Source: Bacteroidaceae bacterium
GTDB taxonomy: Bacteria; Bacteroidota; Bacteroidia; Bacteroidales; Bacteroidaceae
Assembly: GCA_017933995.1 (NCBI GenBank)
Contig: JAGBKI010000061.1
Span: forward strand, 1-64,000
DNA: 64,000 bases
Direction: 5' to 3'
Shown: piece by piece, positions 8,046 through 16,669 of the stretch
How positions within the stretch are numbered: position 1 is the first letter of the stretch
Layout of the letters: each line of letters starts with the position of its first letter
Translations under genes and position numbers: made by a program
Notes under the pieces: model-generated
Seen by the model: the letters and a program-made list of their open reading frames with translations, nothing else
Told to the model about the DNA's origin: nothing
The model's database searches: none

Positions 8046-8960
8046 CTATTTCTCAAGTGTCACGACGCCGCTGCCTATCTGCTGTCCGTCAACGAAAATG
8101 TAGGCGGCGTAGCGTCCGGGCGTGAGGAACTCGTCGGCGGCGATGTGGAGCGCGACGCGCAGGTCCTCGCCCGTGTATTCGACGGCGCGCTTGGCGGAAT
8201 ACTGGATGCTCTTGTCGTGGTACTGGAACGACCCGGCGGGGGCCACGACCGTGCCGTCCTGTTTCATCAGGCGGACGTAGGCCGTGCGGTTGCCCGTCTT
8301 GGCCGACGAGTTGCGCGCAATGGTGAACGTGACGTCAAAACTCTTCACGTCCTTGATGCGCGTGGCGGCCTTGCCGTTCTTCTTCACCGGGGTGACGCTG
8401 ACGCCGGTGGCGTTGAGGCGGGCGGCCACGGCCACCTGCTGCGACAGACGGTTGCGCTCGCCGGTCAGTTCCTCGGCGCGCTCGTTGGCGGCACCGGCCT
8501 GGCGGCGCGCCTCGTCGCGTTCGGCTTCGAGCGTCTCGTTGCGGCGTTGCAGGGAGTCGACCTGGCGCACATAGTCCTGGAGCACGGTGCGCACAGTCAC
8601 CAGTTCCTCGCGCAGGCGACGTATCTCGGCGGCGTTGCCCTCGCGCACGGAGCGCAGTTCGGCCAGCAGGCGCTGCGCCTCGCGCTCTTTCTCTTCGAGC
8701 TGGCGTTGCAGCGTGGTGTCCTTCACCTGCACGCGCAGCACGCGGTATTGCTCGGCGTAGTCCTCGTATTCGGTCTCCATCTCGCGGCGGTCGAGCTCGG
8801 CCAGTTCGCGCAGCGCGTCGAGTTCGGCCTGCGCGCTGGCGTAGCGCGCGGCCAGCGAGTCGTTGGCGGTGGGCGCGGCGTCGTCCGTCTTCTGGCGGCA
8901 CGACACGGGCAGCGCGAGCAGGGCCGCGAGCAGCAGGTAGGGGAGTATCGGGGTTCTCAT
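8046..8960 (-). CDS. Coiled-coil lipoprotein of unknown function
   Basis: A 304-residue protein. The N-terminus [21 protein letters not shown] is a lipoprotein-like signal with Cys21 as the presumed lipidated residue (Pro at -3 is unusual). Residues about 35-180 are a long heptad-rich coiled coil with many Arg/Glu/Leu ([38 protein letters not shown]). The C-terminal 110 residues form a globular, beta-rich domain ([19 protein letters not shown] to [16 protein letters not shown]). No family name recognised; similar proteins appear near housekeeping genes in Bacteroidales. The start at 8960 gives the signal peptide; the frame is open 76 codons further but overlaps ilvE. ilvE ends 13 bases upstream, so the two are probably co-transcribed. 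Confidence 0.75.
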   Translation of the reverse strand: MRTPILPYLLLAALLALPVSCRQKTDDAAPTANDSLAARYASAQAELDALRELAELDRREMETEYEDYAEQYRVLRVQVKDTTLQRQLEEKEREAQRLLAELRSVREGNAAEIRRLREELVTVRTVLQDYVRQVDSLQRRNETLEAERDEARRQAGAANERAEELTGERNRLSQQVAVAARLNATGVSVTPVKKNGKAATRIKDVKSFDVTFTIARNSSAKTGNRTAYVRLMKQDGTVVAPAGSFQYHDKSIQYSAKRAVEYTGEDLRVALHIAADEFLTPGRYAAYIFVDGQQIGSGVVTLEK

Positions 8961-8973
8961 CGGGGCGGGGCGG

Positions 8974-9990
8974 TTAAAGAATGGTGACCCAGCCGTGGCG
9001 GTCGGGGGCGGTGCCGTACTGGATGGCGCGGAACGTGTCGTAGAGTTTGCGGCTCCAGGGGCCAGGCTGGCCGTCGCGGGCGATGACGTACTCCGTGCCG
9101 CGCTCCAGGTCGACGATTTTGCCGATGGGGCTGATGACAGCCGCCGTGCCCACCGCGCCGGCCTCCTCGAACGTGCTGAGTTCCTCAAGCGGGATGGGGC
9201 GGCGCTCCACCTTCATCCCAAGATCCTGTGCCAACTGCATCATCGAGGCGTTGGTGATGCTGGGCAGGATGCTGGTGGAAGCGGGCGTGACGTAGGTGCC
9301 GTCCTTGATGCCGAAGAAGTTGGCCGCGCCGCACTCGTCGATGTACTTCTTCTCCTTGGCATCGAGGTAGAACTCGCAGGCGTAGCCCGCGTCGTGGGCC
9401 ACCTGGTTGGCGCGCAGCGAGGCGGCGTAGTTGCCGCCCACCTTATAGCAGCCCGTGCCGAGGGGCGCCGAGCGGTCGTAGCTGCGCACGATGGCGTAGT
9501 CGTTCGTGGCGAAGCCGCCCTTGAAGTAGGGGCCGACGGGCGTCACGAAAATCATGAACATGAACTCGTCCGCCGGGTGTACGCCCACTTGCGCCCCCGT
9601 GCCGATGAGCAGCGGGCGTATGTAGAGCGCGGCGCCGCTCTCGTAGGGCGGCACGAAACGCTCGTTGAGCGCGACGGCCTTCTTGGCCATCTCGACGAAA
9701 AGCTCGGTGGGCACCTCGGGCATCATGATGCCCCGGCTCGTGGCTTGCAGGCGCGCCGCGTTCTCCTCAATGCGGAAGATGCGGATTTTGCCGTCGGGGC
9801 AGCGGAACGCCTTCTGGCCTTCGAACGCCTCCTGGCCGTAGTGCAGGCAGGTGGCGGCGATGTGTATGTTGATGGTCTCGGACGACGACACCTCAATCTC
9901 GCCCCACGCGCCGTCGCGCCAGTAGCAGCGCACGTTGTAGTCGGTCTTCACGTAGCCGAAAGAGAGGTTCGCCCAGTCGATTTGTTGCAT
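8974..9990 (-). CDS. ilvE: Branched-chain amino acid aminotransferase
   Basis: Fold-type IV PLP enzyme of 338 residues that moves the amino group between glutamate and the 2-oxoacids of Leu, Ile and Val. HYGQEAFEGQKAFRCPDGKIRIFRIEENAARL is the family N-terminal block; GTGCYKVGGNYAAS contains the PLP lysine; EECGAANFF-type sequence (IDECGAANFFGIKDG) and TNASMMQLAQDLG follow in the right order. Length is that of the bacterial ilvE subfamily with the longer N-terminus. Start 9990 (MQQIDWANLSFGYVKTDYN) is chosen because the promoter box at 10021-10028 lies between it and the more distal ATG at 10065. Confidence 0.95.
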   Translation of the reverse strand: MQQIDWANLSFGYVKTDYNVRCYWRDGAWGEIEVSSSETINIHIAATCLHYGQEAFEGQKAFRCPDGKIRIFRIEENAARLQATSRGIMMPEVPTELFVEMAKKAVALNERFVPPYESGAALYIRPLLIGTGAQVGVHPADEFMFMIFVTPVGPYFKGGFATNDYAIVRSYDRSAPLGTGCYKVGGNYAASLRANQVAHDAGYACEFYLDAKEKKYIDECGAANFFGIKDGTYVTPASTSILPSITNASMMQLAQDLGMKVERRPIPLEELSTFEEAGAVGTAAVISPIGKIVDLERGTEYVIARDGQPGPWSRKLYDTFRAIQYGTAPDRHGWVTIL

Positions 9991-10020
9991 AGCGGAAAGT
10001 GTGTTTTGGTTTAGCCGCCG

Positions 10021-10028
10021 CAAAAATA
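10021..10028 (-). promoter_or_regulatory. Promoter of the ilvE transcription unit
   Basis: The minus strand reads TATTTTTG, a TAnnTTTG box, 31 bases upstream of the ilvE start. No clear -33 motif. Confidence 0.55.
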
Positions 10029-10131
10029 GCAAAAGAAAGCGCGCACGCGGCCACAGCGCGTGCAAAATGCAGCGTTTGCGCCCCCGTTTGCCAACTTAAG
10101 GGCGCAAAATGCAATTTTTCCCGCGCATTTT

Positions 10132-10162
10132 TTTGGTACATCGTGCGTTCTACTTACTTTTG
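10132..10162 (+). promoter_or_regulatory. Promoter of the exbB-exbD-exbD-tonB operon
   Basis: TTTG at 10132-10135, 19 bases, then TACTTTTG at 10155-10162: a consensus Bacteroidetes promoter. The leader to exbB is about 160 nt and contains a TATATATAATAC stretch; no gene is visible in it. Confidence 0.75.
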
Positions 10163-10327
10163 TGGCAAGTTTGCTGTTACAAGAAAGTGTGGTTATGGCC
10201 CTTATATATATAATACGGTATAGCCCATCAGAAATCCCATATAAACGGTGTTGGAAACGGCAATCTTTTTAGCAAAGACATAAACCAACCAATTCATTAC
10301 TTTTATTTACACAACCAAAACCAAATC

Positions 10328-11233
10328 ATGGAAACTACCAAAGTGAATGCCGCACCTCAGGGTGCAGCAAAGCCTGCCCCCAAGGCAGCTCCCAAAGCCA
10401 AGAAGGCTAGCAAAGGTTTCACGGGTATCAAGCAGGGTATCTATGTGATTATCGCCTGCGCGGTACTTGCCGTTTGCATCTACCTCTTCGTGTTCGGCCA
10501 CATCAGCCACTTCCAAGGCGGCGACAAGGCTGGTGCCGCTTTCTCCGTGTTCACCAGCGGTGACGTGGAACTCAGCCCCGCCGACCTCATCGGTACAGTC
10601 TACAAGGGCGGCTTCGTTGTGCCTATCATCTGGACGCTCCTCTTCTCCGTTATCGCTTTCGCCATCGAGCGCTTCTTCGCCATCCGCACGGCTTACGGCA
10701 AGCAGAACCTCGCCAAGTTCGTCGAGCAGGTGAAGGCCGCCCTTGCTAAAGGCGATATGGCCAAGGCCAATCAGATTTGCGACCAGCAGCAGGGTAGCGT
10801 GGCCAACGTGGTACGCTCTACGCTGAAGAAGTACGAGGAGATGGACAAGAACGACAAGCTTACCAAGGAGCAGAAACTCCTCGCCATCCGTCAGGAATTG
10901 GAAGAGGCCACCGCACTTGAGATGCCTATGCTACAGGAGAACATGCCCATCGTCGGCACCATCGTCAGCCTCGGTACGCTGACCGGTCTTCTCGGAACGG
11001 TGCTCGGTATGATCCGCTCCTTCGGCGCCATGAACGCTGGTGAAGGCGGCGCAGATTCCGCAGCACTTGCAACGGGTATCTCCGAGGCTCTTGTGAACAC
11101 GGCTTCCGGTATCGCCACCGGTGCTGTAGCCACCATCACCTACAACTACTTCACCAACAAGATCGACCGCCTCACCTTCAGCCTCGACGAGGTAGGCTTC
11201 AGCATCGTAGAGACCTTCAACGCTACGCACTAA
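10328..11233 (+). CDS. exbB: MotA/TolQ/ExbB proton channel protein
   Basis: A 301-residue inner-membrane protein that, with ExbD, uses the proton gradient to drive TonB. After an alanine/lysine-rich cytoplasmic N-terminus, membrane segments are at about 37-58 (IYVIIACAVLAVCIYLF), 98-115 (VPIIWTLLFSVIAFAI) and two near the C-terminus around PIVGTIVSLGTLTGLLGTVLGMI and ALVNTASGIATGAVATI, the block that defines the MotA/TolQ/ExbB family. The Bacteroidetes type is longer than enterobacterial ExbB by its N-terminal segment. First gene of a four-gene operon; exbD follows after 38 bases. Confidence 0.92.
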   Translation: METTKVNAAPQGAAKPAPKAAPKAKKASKGFTGIKQGIYVIIACAVLAVCIYLFVFGHISHFQGGDKAGAAFSVFTSGDVELSPADLIGTVYKGGFVVPIIWTLLFSVIAFAIERFFAIRTAYGKQNLAKFVEQVKAALAKGDMAKANQICDQQQGSVANVVRSTLKKYEEMDKNDKLTKEQKLLAIRQELEEATALEMPMLQENMPIVGTIVSLGTLTGLLGTVLGMIRSFGAMNAGEGGADSAALATGISEALVNTASGIATGAVATITYNYFTNKIDRLTFSLDEVGFSIVETFNATH

Positions 11234-11271
11234 ACCCACAAGCATAAACCCACAAGGTAAACTGAAAGACA

Positions 11272-11883
11272 ATGGGACGATTTAAAGTCAAAAAACAAGA
11301 CACGTTCATCGACATGACGCCGATGAGCGACGTCATGGTCCTGCTGCTTACCTTCTTTATGCTTACCGCCACTTTCGTTAAGGATGAGCCCGTCAAGGTC
11401 GTAGCCCCTGGCTCCGTGTCTGAAATCAAGATTCCCGAAAGCAACCTGCTCACCATTTTCGTGCAGAAGAATGGCAAGGTGTTCATGAATATGGACAGCC
11501 CCAAGAGCATGGAGCGTCTCGCGAAGGAGATGAAGAAGAGCCACGGCCTGCGCCTGACCAACGAACAGACAAAGGAATTTATACAGGTTCCGATGTTCGG
11601 AAGCTCGAAGTCGCAGCTCGCCTCCTGGCTCAAGCTGGAGAGCGCCGAGCGCAACAGTTACCTTAACGACAACCCCAAGGCCGGCATACCTTGCGATAGC
11701 ATTAACGACGAGTTGAAAGACTGGGTGGGCGCGGCGCGCGCCGCCTGCGGAGAGGACATGGGCATCGCCATCAAGGCTGACAAGAACACGTCCTACGCCG
11801 TAATCAAGAAAGTAATGGACTCGCTGCGCAGCATCCACGAGAACCGTTACAACCTGATCACCGCCCTTAAAAACGAAGAGTAA
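11272..11883 (+). CDS. exbD: ExbD/TolR-family biopolymer transport protein
   Basis: A 203-residue protein with a short cytoplasmic N-terminus, one membrane helix MSDVMVLLLTFFMLTATFV (about 17-35) bearing the conserved channel aspartate, and a periplasmic domain. It pairs with ExbB in the proton-driven TonB motor. The periplasmic part is longer than enterobacterial ExbD and carries a central insert (about residues 75-150), usual in Bacteroidetes. A second, divergent exbD follows after only three bases, so the motor may contain a heterodimer of the two. Confidence 0.9.
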   Translation: MGRFKVKKQDTFIDMTPMSDVMVLLLTFFMLTATFVKDEPVKVVAPGSVSEIKIPESNLLTIFVQKNGKVFMNMDSPKSMERLAKEMKKSHGLRLTNEQTKEFIQVPMFGSSKSQLASWLKLESAERNSYLNDNPKAGIPCDSINDELKDWVGAARAACGEDMGIAIKADKNTSYAVIKKVMDSLRSIHENRYNLITALKNEE

Positions 11884-11886
11884 GCT

Positions 11887-12513
11887 ATGGCAAAGACAGG
11901 TAACAGCAAACAGAAAAAGATGAATGCCCGCGTCGACTTTACGCCGATGGTGGACATGATAATGCTCCTCGTGACGTTCTTTATGCTCTGTACCACGCTC
12001 ATCAAGCCGCAGACGATGGAAATCGCCATGCCCTCTGACGTGGAGACCGACGCACAGAACCAGACGCAGGTGGCCGCCAACAAGGCTATCACCGTGCTGC
12101 TCGGAGGAGACAACACGCTCTACTATTGCATAGGCAATCCCACCGAAGCACCTTTTAAGAAAACCACCTATGGCAAAGACGGCATCCGCCAGGTTCTGAT
12201 GAAACAGAACGCCGAGGCGCTCAAAAAGGTGCAGGAGTTGAAGGACAAGTTCGCCCTTGAGCAGAGTTCCGACCCTGAAACCTTCAAGAAAAACAAGGAG
12301 GCTTTTCAGGCGGCTCTCAAAGAAATCAAGGAAGGCAAGGAGACGCCCAGCGTCATCATTCGCCCCAGCGATGCGGCCACCTATGACAATCTGATGAGCA
12401 TATTGGACGAGATGCAGATTTGCAGCATCGGTAAGTATGTGATAGACAAGTTCACCCCCACGGAGCAAGGCTACATCGACACCGTTGAAGGTGGCGGCGC
12501 AGCGGCTCAGTAA
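11887..12513 (+). CDS. exbD: Second ExbD/TolR-family protein
   Basis: A 208-residue paralogue of the preceding gene with the same layout: DFTPMVDMIMLLVTFFMLCTTLI (membrane helix with the channel Asp) and a periplasmic domain with a Lys/Glu-rich helical insert at about residues 95-155. The two are only distantly similar outside the helix. It overlaps the same transcription unit; tonB starts 18 bases downstream. Confidence 0.9.
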   Translation: MAKTGNSKQKKMNARVDFTPMVDMIMLLVTFFMLCTTLIKPQTMEIAMPSDVETDAQNQTQVAANKAITVLLGGDNTLYYCIGNPTEAPFKKTTYGKDGIRQVLMKQNAEALKKVQELKDKFALEQSSDPETFKKNKEAFQAALKEIKEGKETPSVIIRPSDAATYDNLMSILDEMQICSIGKYVIDKFTPTEQGYIDTVEGGGAAAQ

Positions 12514-12531
12514 AGCACCGTAAACATAGCT

Positions 12532-13488
12532 ATGGCAAAGATTGATTTGATTTCCAAGCAGTGGTGCGACCTCGTGTTCGCAGGCCGCAACAAGGACTAC
12601 GGTGCTTACCGCCTGCGTGCCAACGCCGGCAAGCGCAACCTCTATGCGTTCTTCACGCTCTGTGCTTTAATCCTCGCCATCTTCGCCCTCATTGGTCTCG
12701 TACAGCTGGGTCAAGCCGCTGTTGAGGCATTTGAAGACGAAAGCGCCACCGAACTTTCCCAACTTGAAGAGGAAGAGCAGGAGGAGCAGAAGGAAGAGGA
12801 GAAGAAGCCTGAGAAACTGCCCGAGCCCGAGCAGAAGAAGGAAGAAACTCCGCAGGAGAACACTCCGCAGGAAGCACCTGCCGCAGCCGTTGAGGCCGTA
12901 GCCGCGCGAGCCACGGAGACCTTCACCACCGTCGCCATTGTGGACAAGGTGGACGAGAGCCGTGAGCTTTCCAGCCAGCAGAACTTGCAGGACAGCCGCG
13001 CCGCATTCTCCAACCGCACGTATCATGGCGATGCTGGCGGTACGGTTGTGGCCACCGCTGGCATGAATGTCGGCGGCACCAGCCACGACCCCAATGCCGG
13101 GCGCGGTGTCATCGGCGGCAAGGGAACCAGCACGGGTGTTGAAGCCGTGCGCAAGGTCGATACGGAAATCTACTCCGAGAGTGGTGTAGCCGTAATGGCT
13201 CAGTTCCCTGGCGGCGAAAAAGCCCTGCTTGACTACTTAGGCAAGAACATCAAGTACCCTGCAATCGCAGTCGAGCAAGACCTGCAAGGCACGGTGAACC
13301 TCCGCTTCGTGGTGGAGAAGGACGGTAGCGTGGGCGATGTCCGCGTCATAAAGAGCCTCTCCAAGGAGTGCGACGCCGAGGCTATCCGCGTGCTGAAACG
13401 CGCCCCGCGTTTCTCGCCCGCCAAGAACGAACGCGGCGAACCCGTTCGCGTTTGGTTCAGCCTCCCCGTACGCTTCGAGATTCACTGA
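12532..13488 (+). CDS. tonB: TonB energy-transducing protein
   Basis: A 318-residue protein that links the ExbBD motor to TonB-dependent outer-membrane transporters. A membrane helix lies at about 43-65 (YAFFTLCALILAIFALIGLVQL). It is followed by a strongly Glu/Pro/Lys-rich stretch (about 78-130) that would span the periplasm, a Gly-rich linker, and the C-terminal TonB domain from FPGGEKALLDYLGKNIKYP to the end, with LQGTVNLRFVVEKDGSV and the YP motif that contacts the TonB box. Last gene of the operon, closed by a strong terminator. Confidence 0.93.
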   Translation: MAKIDLISKQWCDLVFAGRNKDYGAYRLRANAGKRNLYAFFTLCALILAIFALIGLVQLGQAAVEAFEDESATELSQLEEEEQEEQKEEEKKPEKLPEPEQKKEETPQENTPQEAPAAAVEAVAARATETFTTVAIVDKVDESRELSSQQNLQDSRAAFSNRTYHGDAGGTVVATAGMNVGGTSHDPNAGRGVIGGKGTSTGVEAVRKVDTEIYSESGVAVMAQFPGGEKALLDYLGKNIKYPAIAVEQDLQGTVNLRFVVEKDGSVGDVRVIKSLSKECDAEAIRVLKRAPRFSPAKNERGEPVRVWFSLPVRFEIH

Positions 13489-13513
13489 TCCCGATATTCC
13501 GCATCATTACGAC

Positions 13514-13551
13514 AGCGGCGCAGCCCACAAGGGTTGCGCCGCTGAGTTTTT
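13514..13551 (+). terminator. Terminator of the tonB operon
   Basis: AGCGGCGCAGCCC pairs with GGGTTGCGCCGCT around ACAA (one G-T pair), followed by GAGTTTTT. Confidence 0.92.
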
Positions 13552-13614
13552 GTGCCACGCTGGGAAGACGTAAGTCGGCTGTGGACGAAGGCGAGAAATG
13601 GCGGGTTGTGGGAG

Positions 13615-14091
13615 TTAGCGCTTCTTGATGAGCGCCACGGCCTGTGCAGAAATGCCTTCCTCCCGTCCCTCGAAACCCAGATGCTCTGTGGTCGTGGCTT
13701 TGACGGACACGCAATTTGTTTCAACGTTCATCAGCGGGGCGAGCGTGTTGCGCATCGCGTCGATGTGCGGGGACAGTTTGGGCCGCTGCGCCGAGATGGT
13801 GGCGTCGATGTTCACAATGTCGTAGCCTTCCGCGTGCAGCAGGTCGGTGGTGCGGCGCAAAAGGATTTTGCTGTCAATACCCGCATACTCCGCCCCCGTG
13901 TCGGGGAAGTGGAAACCGATGTCGCGCAAGGCCGCCGCCCCGAGCAGGGCGTCGCAAACCGCGTGGATGAGCACATCGGCGTCGCTGTGTCCAAGCAATC
14001 CTTTCTCGTGGGCAATTTCCACACCGCCGATTATCAGTTTCCGCCCTTCCACCAGGCGGTGTACGTCCGTACCAAATCCGATTCTGTACAT
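13615..14091 (-). CDS. ispF: 2-C-methyl-D-erythritol 2,4-cyclodiphosphate synthase
   Basis: A 158-residue enzyme of the MEP isoprenoid pathway that closes the cyclodiphosphate ring with loss of CMP. The zinc ligands are in GTDVHRL (Asp9, His11) and in [25 protein letters not shown] (first His), with DIGFHFPDT and the C-terminal [19 protein letters not shown] block as in the family. Length is standard. The window also has dxs at 24775, but the two pathway genes are not clustered. Confidence 0.96.
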   Translation of the reverse strand: MYRIGFGTDVHRLVEGRKLIIGGVEIAHEKGLLGHSDADVLIHAVCDALLGAAALRDIGFHFPDTGAEYAGIDSKILLRRTTDLLHAEGYDIVNIDATISAQRPKLSPHIDAMRNTLAPLMNVETNCVSVKATTTEHLGFEGREEGISAQAVALIKKR

Positions 14092-14112
14092 AATCTTTTC
14101 GTTTTAGGCTTG

Positions 14113-14120
14113 CAAAGGTA
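14113..14120 (-). promoter_or_regulatory. Promoter of ispF
   Basis: The minus strand reads TACCTTTG, 22 bases before the ispF start codon, too close for a long leader. Confidence 0.55.
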
Positions 14121-14150
14121 GTAAAAAGGTCTTACGCAGCGCGGACAAAA

Positions 14151-14220
14151 AGAGGTTTAATCCGTTCGTAGCGAGACGTTTGCCTTTGCCAAGCCGCGCC
14201 GAACGGGTTAAACCTTTCTT
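14151..14220 (-). terminator. Hairpin terminator of the GTPase operon
   Basis: On the minus strand AAAGGTTTAACCCGTTCG and CGAACGGATTAAACCTCT form a long stem, followed by TTTTTG. It lies 16 bases after the last stop codon of the operon. The TTTAACC wording resembles the lpd-marR hairpin. Confidence 0.75.
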
Positions 14221-14235
14221 ATAAACGCCCTCTGT

Positions 14236-15237
14236 CTACCACAAGTAGCGGGGCAGTTCTTGCTGGTATTCCCACACTTTGTTCTGCAACCGCGACACCT
14301 CGGCTTTCTTGCTGGCAAGGTCGGCCTTGGTCTTAGTCAGTTCGGTCTCCTTGCTGGAAAGTTGGGATTGCAGCCGGTTCTTGACTGTGTTGAGGCTGTC
14401 AATCATTTCGTTCTTAACCTCAATCTCGTGCTTCGCCGTCTCAAGGTCTGACTCGGTGTTGTACAACTTGTCCTTTGTCGAACTCAGGTCTTCGCGCGTC
14501 TCATTAAGCGTGTTCTGAATCCCGATTGTCGCGCCGATGAACACGACAGCTATGACGGCCAGGACGGCTACGAGACGCAACTGTTTCTTCTGCCGTGTCA
14601 GCGTGCGGTTCTTGCGCTCCAGTTCCACGTTGCGCTGGTTTACCCGATTCAGCACAGCACGGTAGCCCGCAAGGTTCGCGGTGTCGTTCTTCTTGAACTT
14701 GTAGATACAAGTATAGCTGTAGCGCGCCGTGGCCTCGGCAATAGGTTCGTCGTCATCGTCGGCAGCGAAATCCTTGGTCTCGTGTGTCCCCGTGGCGTAG
14801 CTCACGGGCGGCAGTTTCTCCACGTCGCGCTCCAGCGGCTGTACGGCACGTTTCAGGGCCTGAGCCATACGCTCGGCCTCGGGCAACTGGTCGGCCAGCG
14901 CGCCGGTGGCGGCTGTCAGGCTGCCGCTGTCGGAGAGGGTAAGGATTTTGCCCCGCTCCGCCGCCTCGGCCACGAGGTTCTCGAACACGGGGAAGAGGGC
15001 GGTGGGGTGGGCGAACATCGCGTCGTTGAGCAGGATGCAGAAGGCGATGTATTCGCCAGGCGTGCCGAGGCGGCGCACATAGCCGTAGTACATCAGGCTG
15101 CCGTCGCGGTGAACCGTGATTTGCCCATCAGCGTAGACGCGCTTGGCGAACTCGCGGAAGATATCTGCGGCATAGTCGTCGGGATAGGCCGTATAGCCCG
15201 ACGGCAGCTTTCCGAAAATATAGGTTTGGCAATTCAT
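14236..15237 (-). CDS. Single-pass membrane coiled-coil protein of GTPase operon (protein C)
   Basis: A 333-residue protein of unknown function, last of four genes. Residues 1 to about 115 form a globular domain (MNCQTYIFGKLPSGYTAYP ... PVFENLVAEAAERGKILTL). This resembles the N-terminus of the upstream gene in order of features: an initial strand, a YYGYVRRLG-type strand, a long helix ending in GK-I/L-L. An acidic linker (DDDDEP near 160) and a short domain lead to a membrane helix LVAVLAVIAVVFIGATIGI at about 218-236. The last 90 residues are a coiled coil rich in Thr/Lys/Glu (LSSTKDKLYNTESDLETAKHEIEV). No signal peptide, so the N-terminus is probably cytoplasmic and the coiled coil extracytoplasmic. 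Its ATG overlaps the upstream stop by 4 bases. No family name assigned. Confidence 0.8.
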   Translation of the reverse strand: MNCQTYIFGKLPSGYTAYPDDYAADIFREFAKRVYADGQITVHRDGSLMYYGYVRRLGTPGEYIAFCILLNDAMFAHPTALFPVFENLVAEAAERGKILTLSDSGSLTAATGALADQLPEAERMAQALKRAVQPLERDVEKLPPVSYATGTHETKDFAADDDDEPIAEATARYSYTCIYKFKKNDTANLAGYRAVLNRVNQRNVELERKNRTLTRQKKQLRLVAVLAVIAVVFIGATIGIQNTLNETREDLSSTKDKLYNTESDLETAKHEIEVKNEMIDSLNTVKNRLQSQLSSKETELTKTKADLASKKAEVSRLQNKVWEYQQELPRYLW

Positions 15238-16664
15238 TCTTTCTGTTTGGCTTTAAGCGTCCGCTTATACGCTTTACCGTTGATTTCACAATAGATGACA
15301 ACCTCGCTTCCGCTTGGCGCAAATACTGCTGCATCGTTATTTGTGCTTTCGAGTTTGCCGCCTGAAACTTTCCAAACCAAAGAGGAGCCTTTTTCCTTTG
15401 CACTGACCGTGTAGGTCTCGTTGATGTGAAGTTCGCCGCCCTGATAGCTTTTTATGTCCAAGACCTTGCCGTCCACTTCTTTGGCCTCCTCCCATTTGCT
15501 GTCGTCCACAGCCTCATTGCCCGTGGTCGTTGTGCTGTCGTTTTGCAGCCCGGCGTCGCCCGTCCGCTCTGCAACCTGCGTCGTGTCGGCCAGCGCTTTG
15601 TCCGAACTGCAACCTATGCAAGAACGGAGCAGATAGCCGCCGCCAAAAATCAGGGCGAGTAATAGCAGGACGGCAAACAGAGAGACGAGGCAACTTTGCA
15701 GACTATATTTCTTCTCACTGCCACTGTTTGAATTATGAAGGCTGTAGGAGTTTTTCACAACAGGCGATTGTCCGTCGGCCTTTTGTTGCAATGCCTGTAC
15801 AGAGGCCGTCAGTTTTACCAACTCCCTCTTTACTTCGTCAATCCGATCGCCGACGCTGCCTTTTGGGGTTCTCGTCTGTAGTTGCCGCTGTAGGTCGTCT
15901 TTCTCCTTCTTGGTTCGTGACAGTTCGCTTTCCAGGCGTTGCGCTTTTTCAGAAGCCTTGGTTTCTGCTTGCTGTGCTTGCTGCACTTTCTGTGCGCAAT
16001 CGGCCTGCATACGCGCGGCGGCCTCCTGCGCGGCTTTCCCGGCAGCGCGCTCGCGCTTTGTGGTGAAGTGGGGCGAAAGCAGCAGTGCCGTACCTTTCAG
16101 CACGTTGTGTGCCAGCGCTTCTACGCCCGCCTCGTAGAGGTTGCTCTCCACGGCAGTGCCGTTTGGGGTGCTCGACGTTCCGGCTGGCAGGCCGGACAGT
16201 CGGATGAAGCCGCTGTTGATAAGGCTCATCATATAGTTCTCGGCCTCTTTCAGCGCGCCGTTGCAGCCGTCGGCCAGCGTGGCGACGCGGTATTTGAGCG
16301 CACTTGGGGTGCGTTCCAGCAGTTTTCCGGCGATGCGGGTCTCAAACACGCTTTCCAGCAGTCGGTACACGCCTTGCACGTCGTCGCTGAAGCCGCCTTC
16401 GAGCCGCAGCGTCAGCCCCACATAATGGGCATCCGATGTCCGGCCTTTTTGCTCGATGACTTTTTGCCCGTCGGTTGCGTAAACCAAGTAGTGGTAATAC
16501 ACCACGGGCTCCGCTCCGCCGCGCGTCTCTATGCGGAGGTAGGTGCCCCGGGCACGGCTGTTGCTGTAGAAACCTTCGATGTAGGTCTTCTCGTCGGGCC
16601 TGGCGTTCCACGTGTCGTGGCCCAGCGGTGTACCGTGCACGATGAGTTTTGCGTCGATAACCAT
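15234..16664 (-). CDS. Single-pass membrane protein of GTPase operon (protein B)
   Basis: A 476-residue protein of unknown function. Residues 1-120 look like a relative of the N-terminal domain of protein C (VIDAKLIVHGTPLGHDTWN, VVYYHYLVYATDGQ, then a helix ending AGKLLE). Residues about 195-300 are a charged coiled coil (AAGKAAQEAAARMQ, ELSRTKKEKDDLQRQLQ). A membrane helix SLFAVLLLLALIFGGGYLL is at about 336-354. The last 80 residues, after a Thr-rich linker, read like an Ig-type beta sandwich (SSLVWKVSGGKLES to KAYKRTLKAK). This suggests a cytoplasmic N-terminus and extracytoplasmic C-terminus. It starts 5 bases after the GTPase gene and overlaps the next gene, so all are one operon. It may belong to a GTPase-associated protein family, but I cannot name one with confidence. 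Confidence 0.8.
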   Translation of the reverse strand: MVIDAKLIVHGTPLGHDTWNARPDEKTYIEGFYSNSRARGTYLRIETRGGAEPVVYYHYLVYATDGQKVIEQKGRTSDAHYVGLTLRLEGGFSDDVQGVYRLLESVFETRIAGKLLERTPSALKYRVATLADGCNGALKEAENYMMSLINSGFIRLSGLPAGTSSTPNGTAVESNLYEAGVEALAHNVLKGTALLLSPHFTTKRERAAGKAAQEAAARMQADCAQKVQQAQQAETKASEKAQRLESELSRTKKEKDDLQRQLQTRTPKGSVGDRIDEVKRELVKLTASVQALQQKADGQSPVVKNSYSLHNSNSGSEKKYSLQSCLVSLFAVLLLLALIFGGGYLLRSCIGCSSDKALADTTQVAERTGDAGLQNDSTTTTGNEAVDDSKWEEAKEVDGKVLDIKSYQGGELHINETYTVSAKEKGSSLVWKVSGGKLESTNNDAAVFAPSGSEVVIYCEINGKAYKRTLKAKQKE

Positions 16665-16669
16665 AGCCC

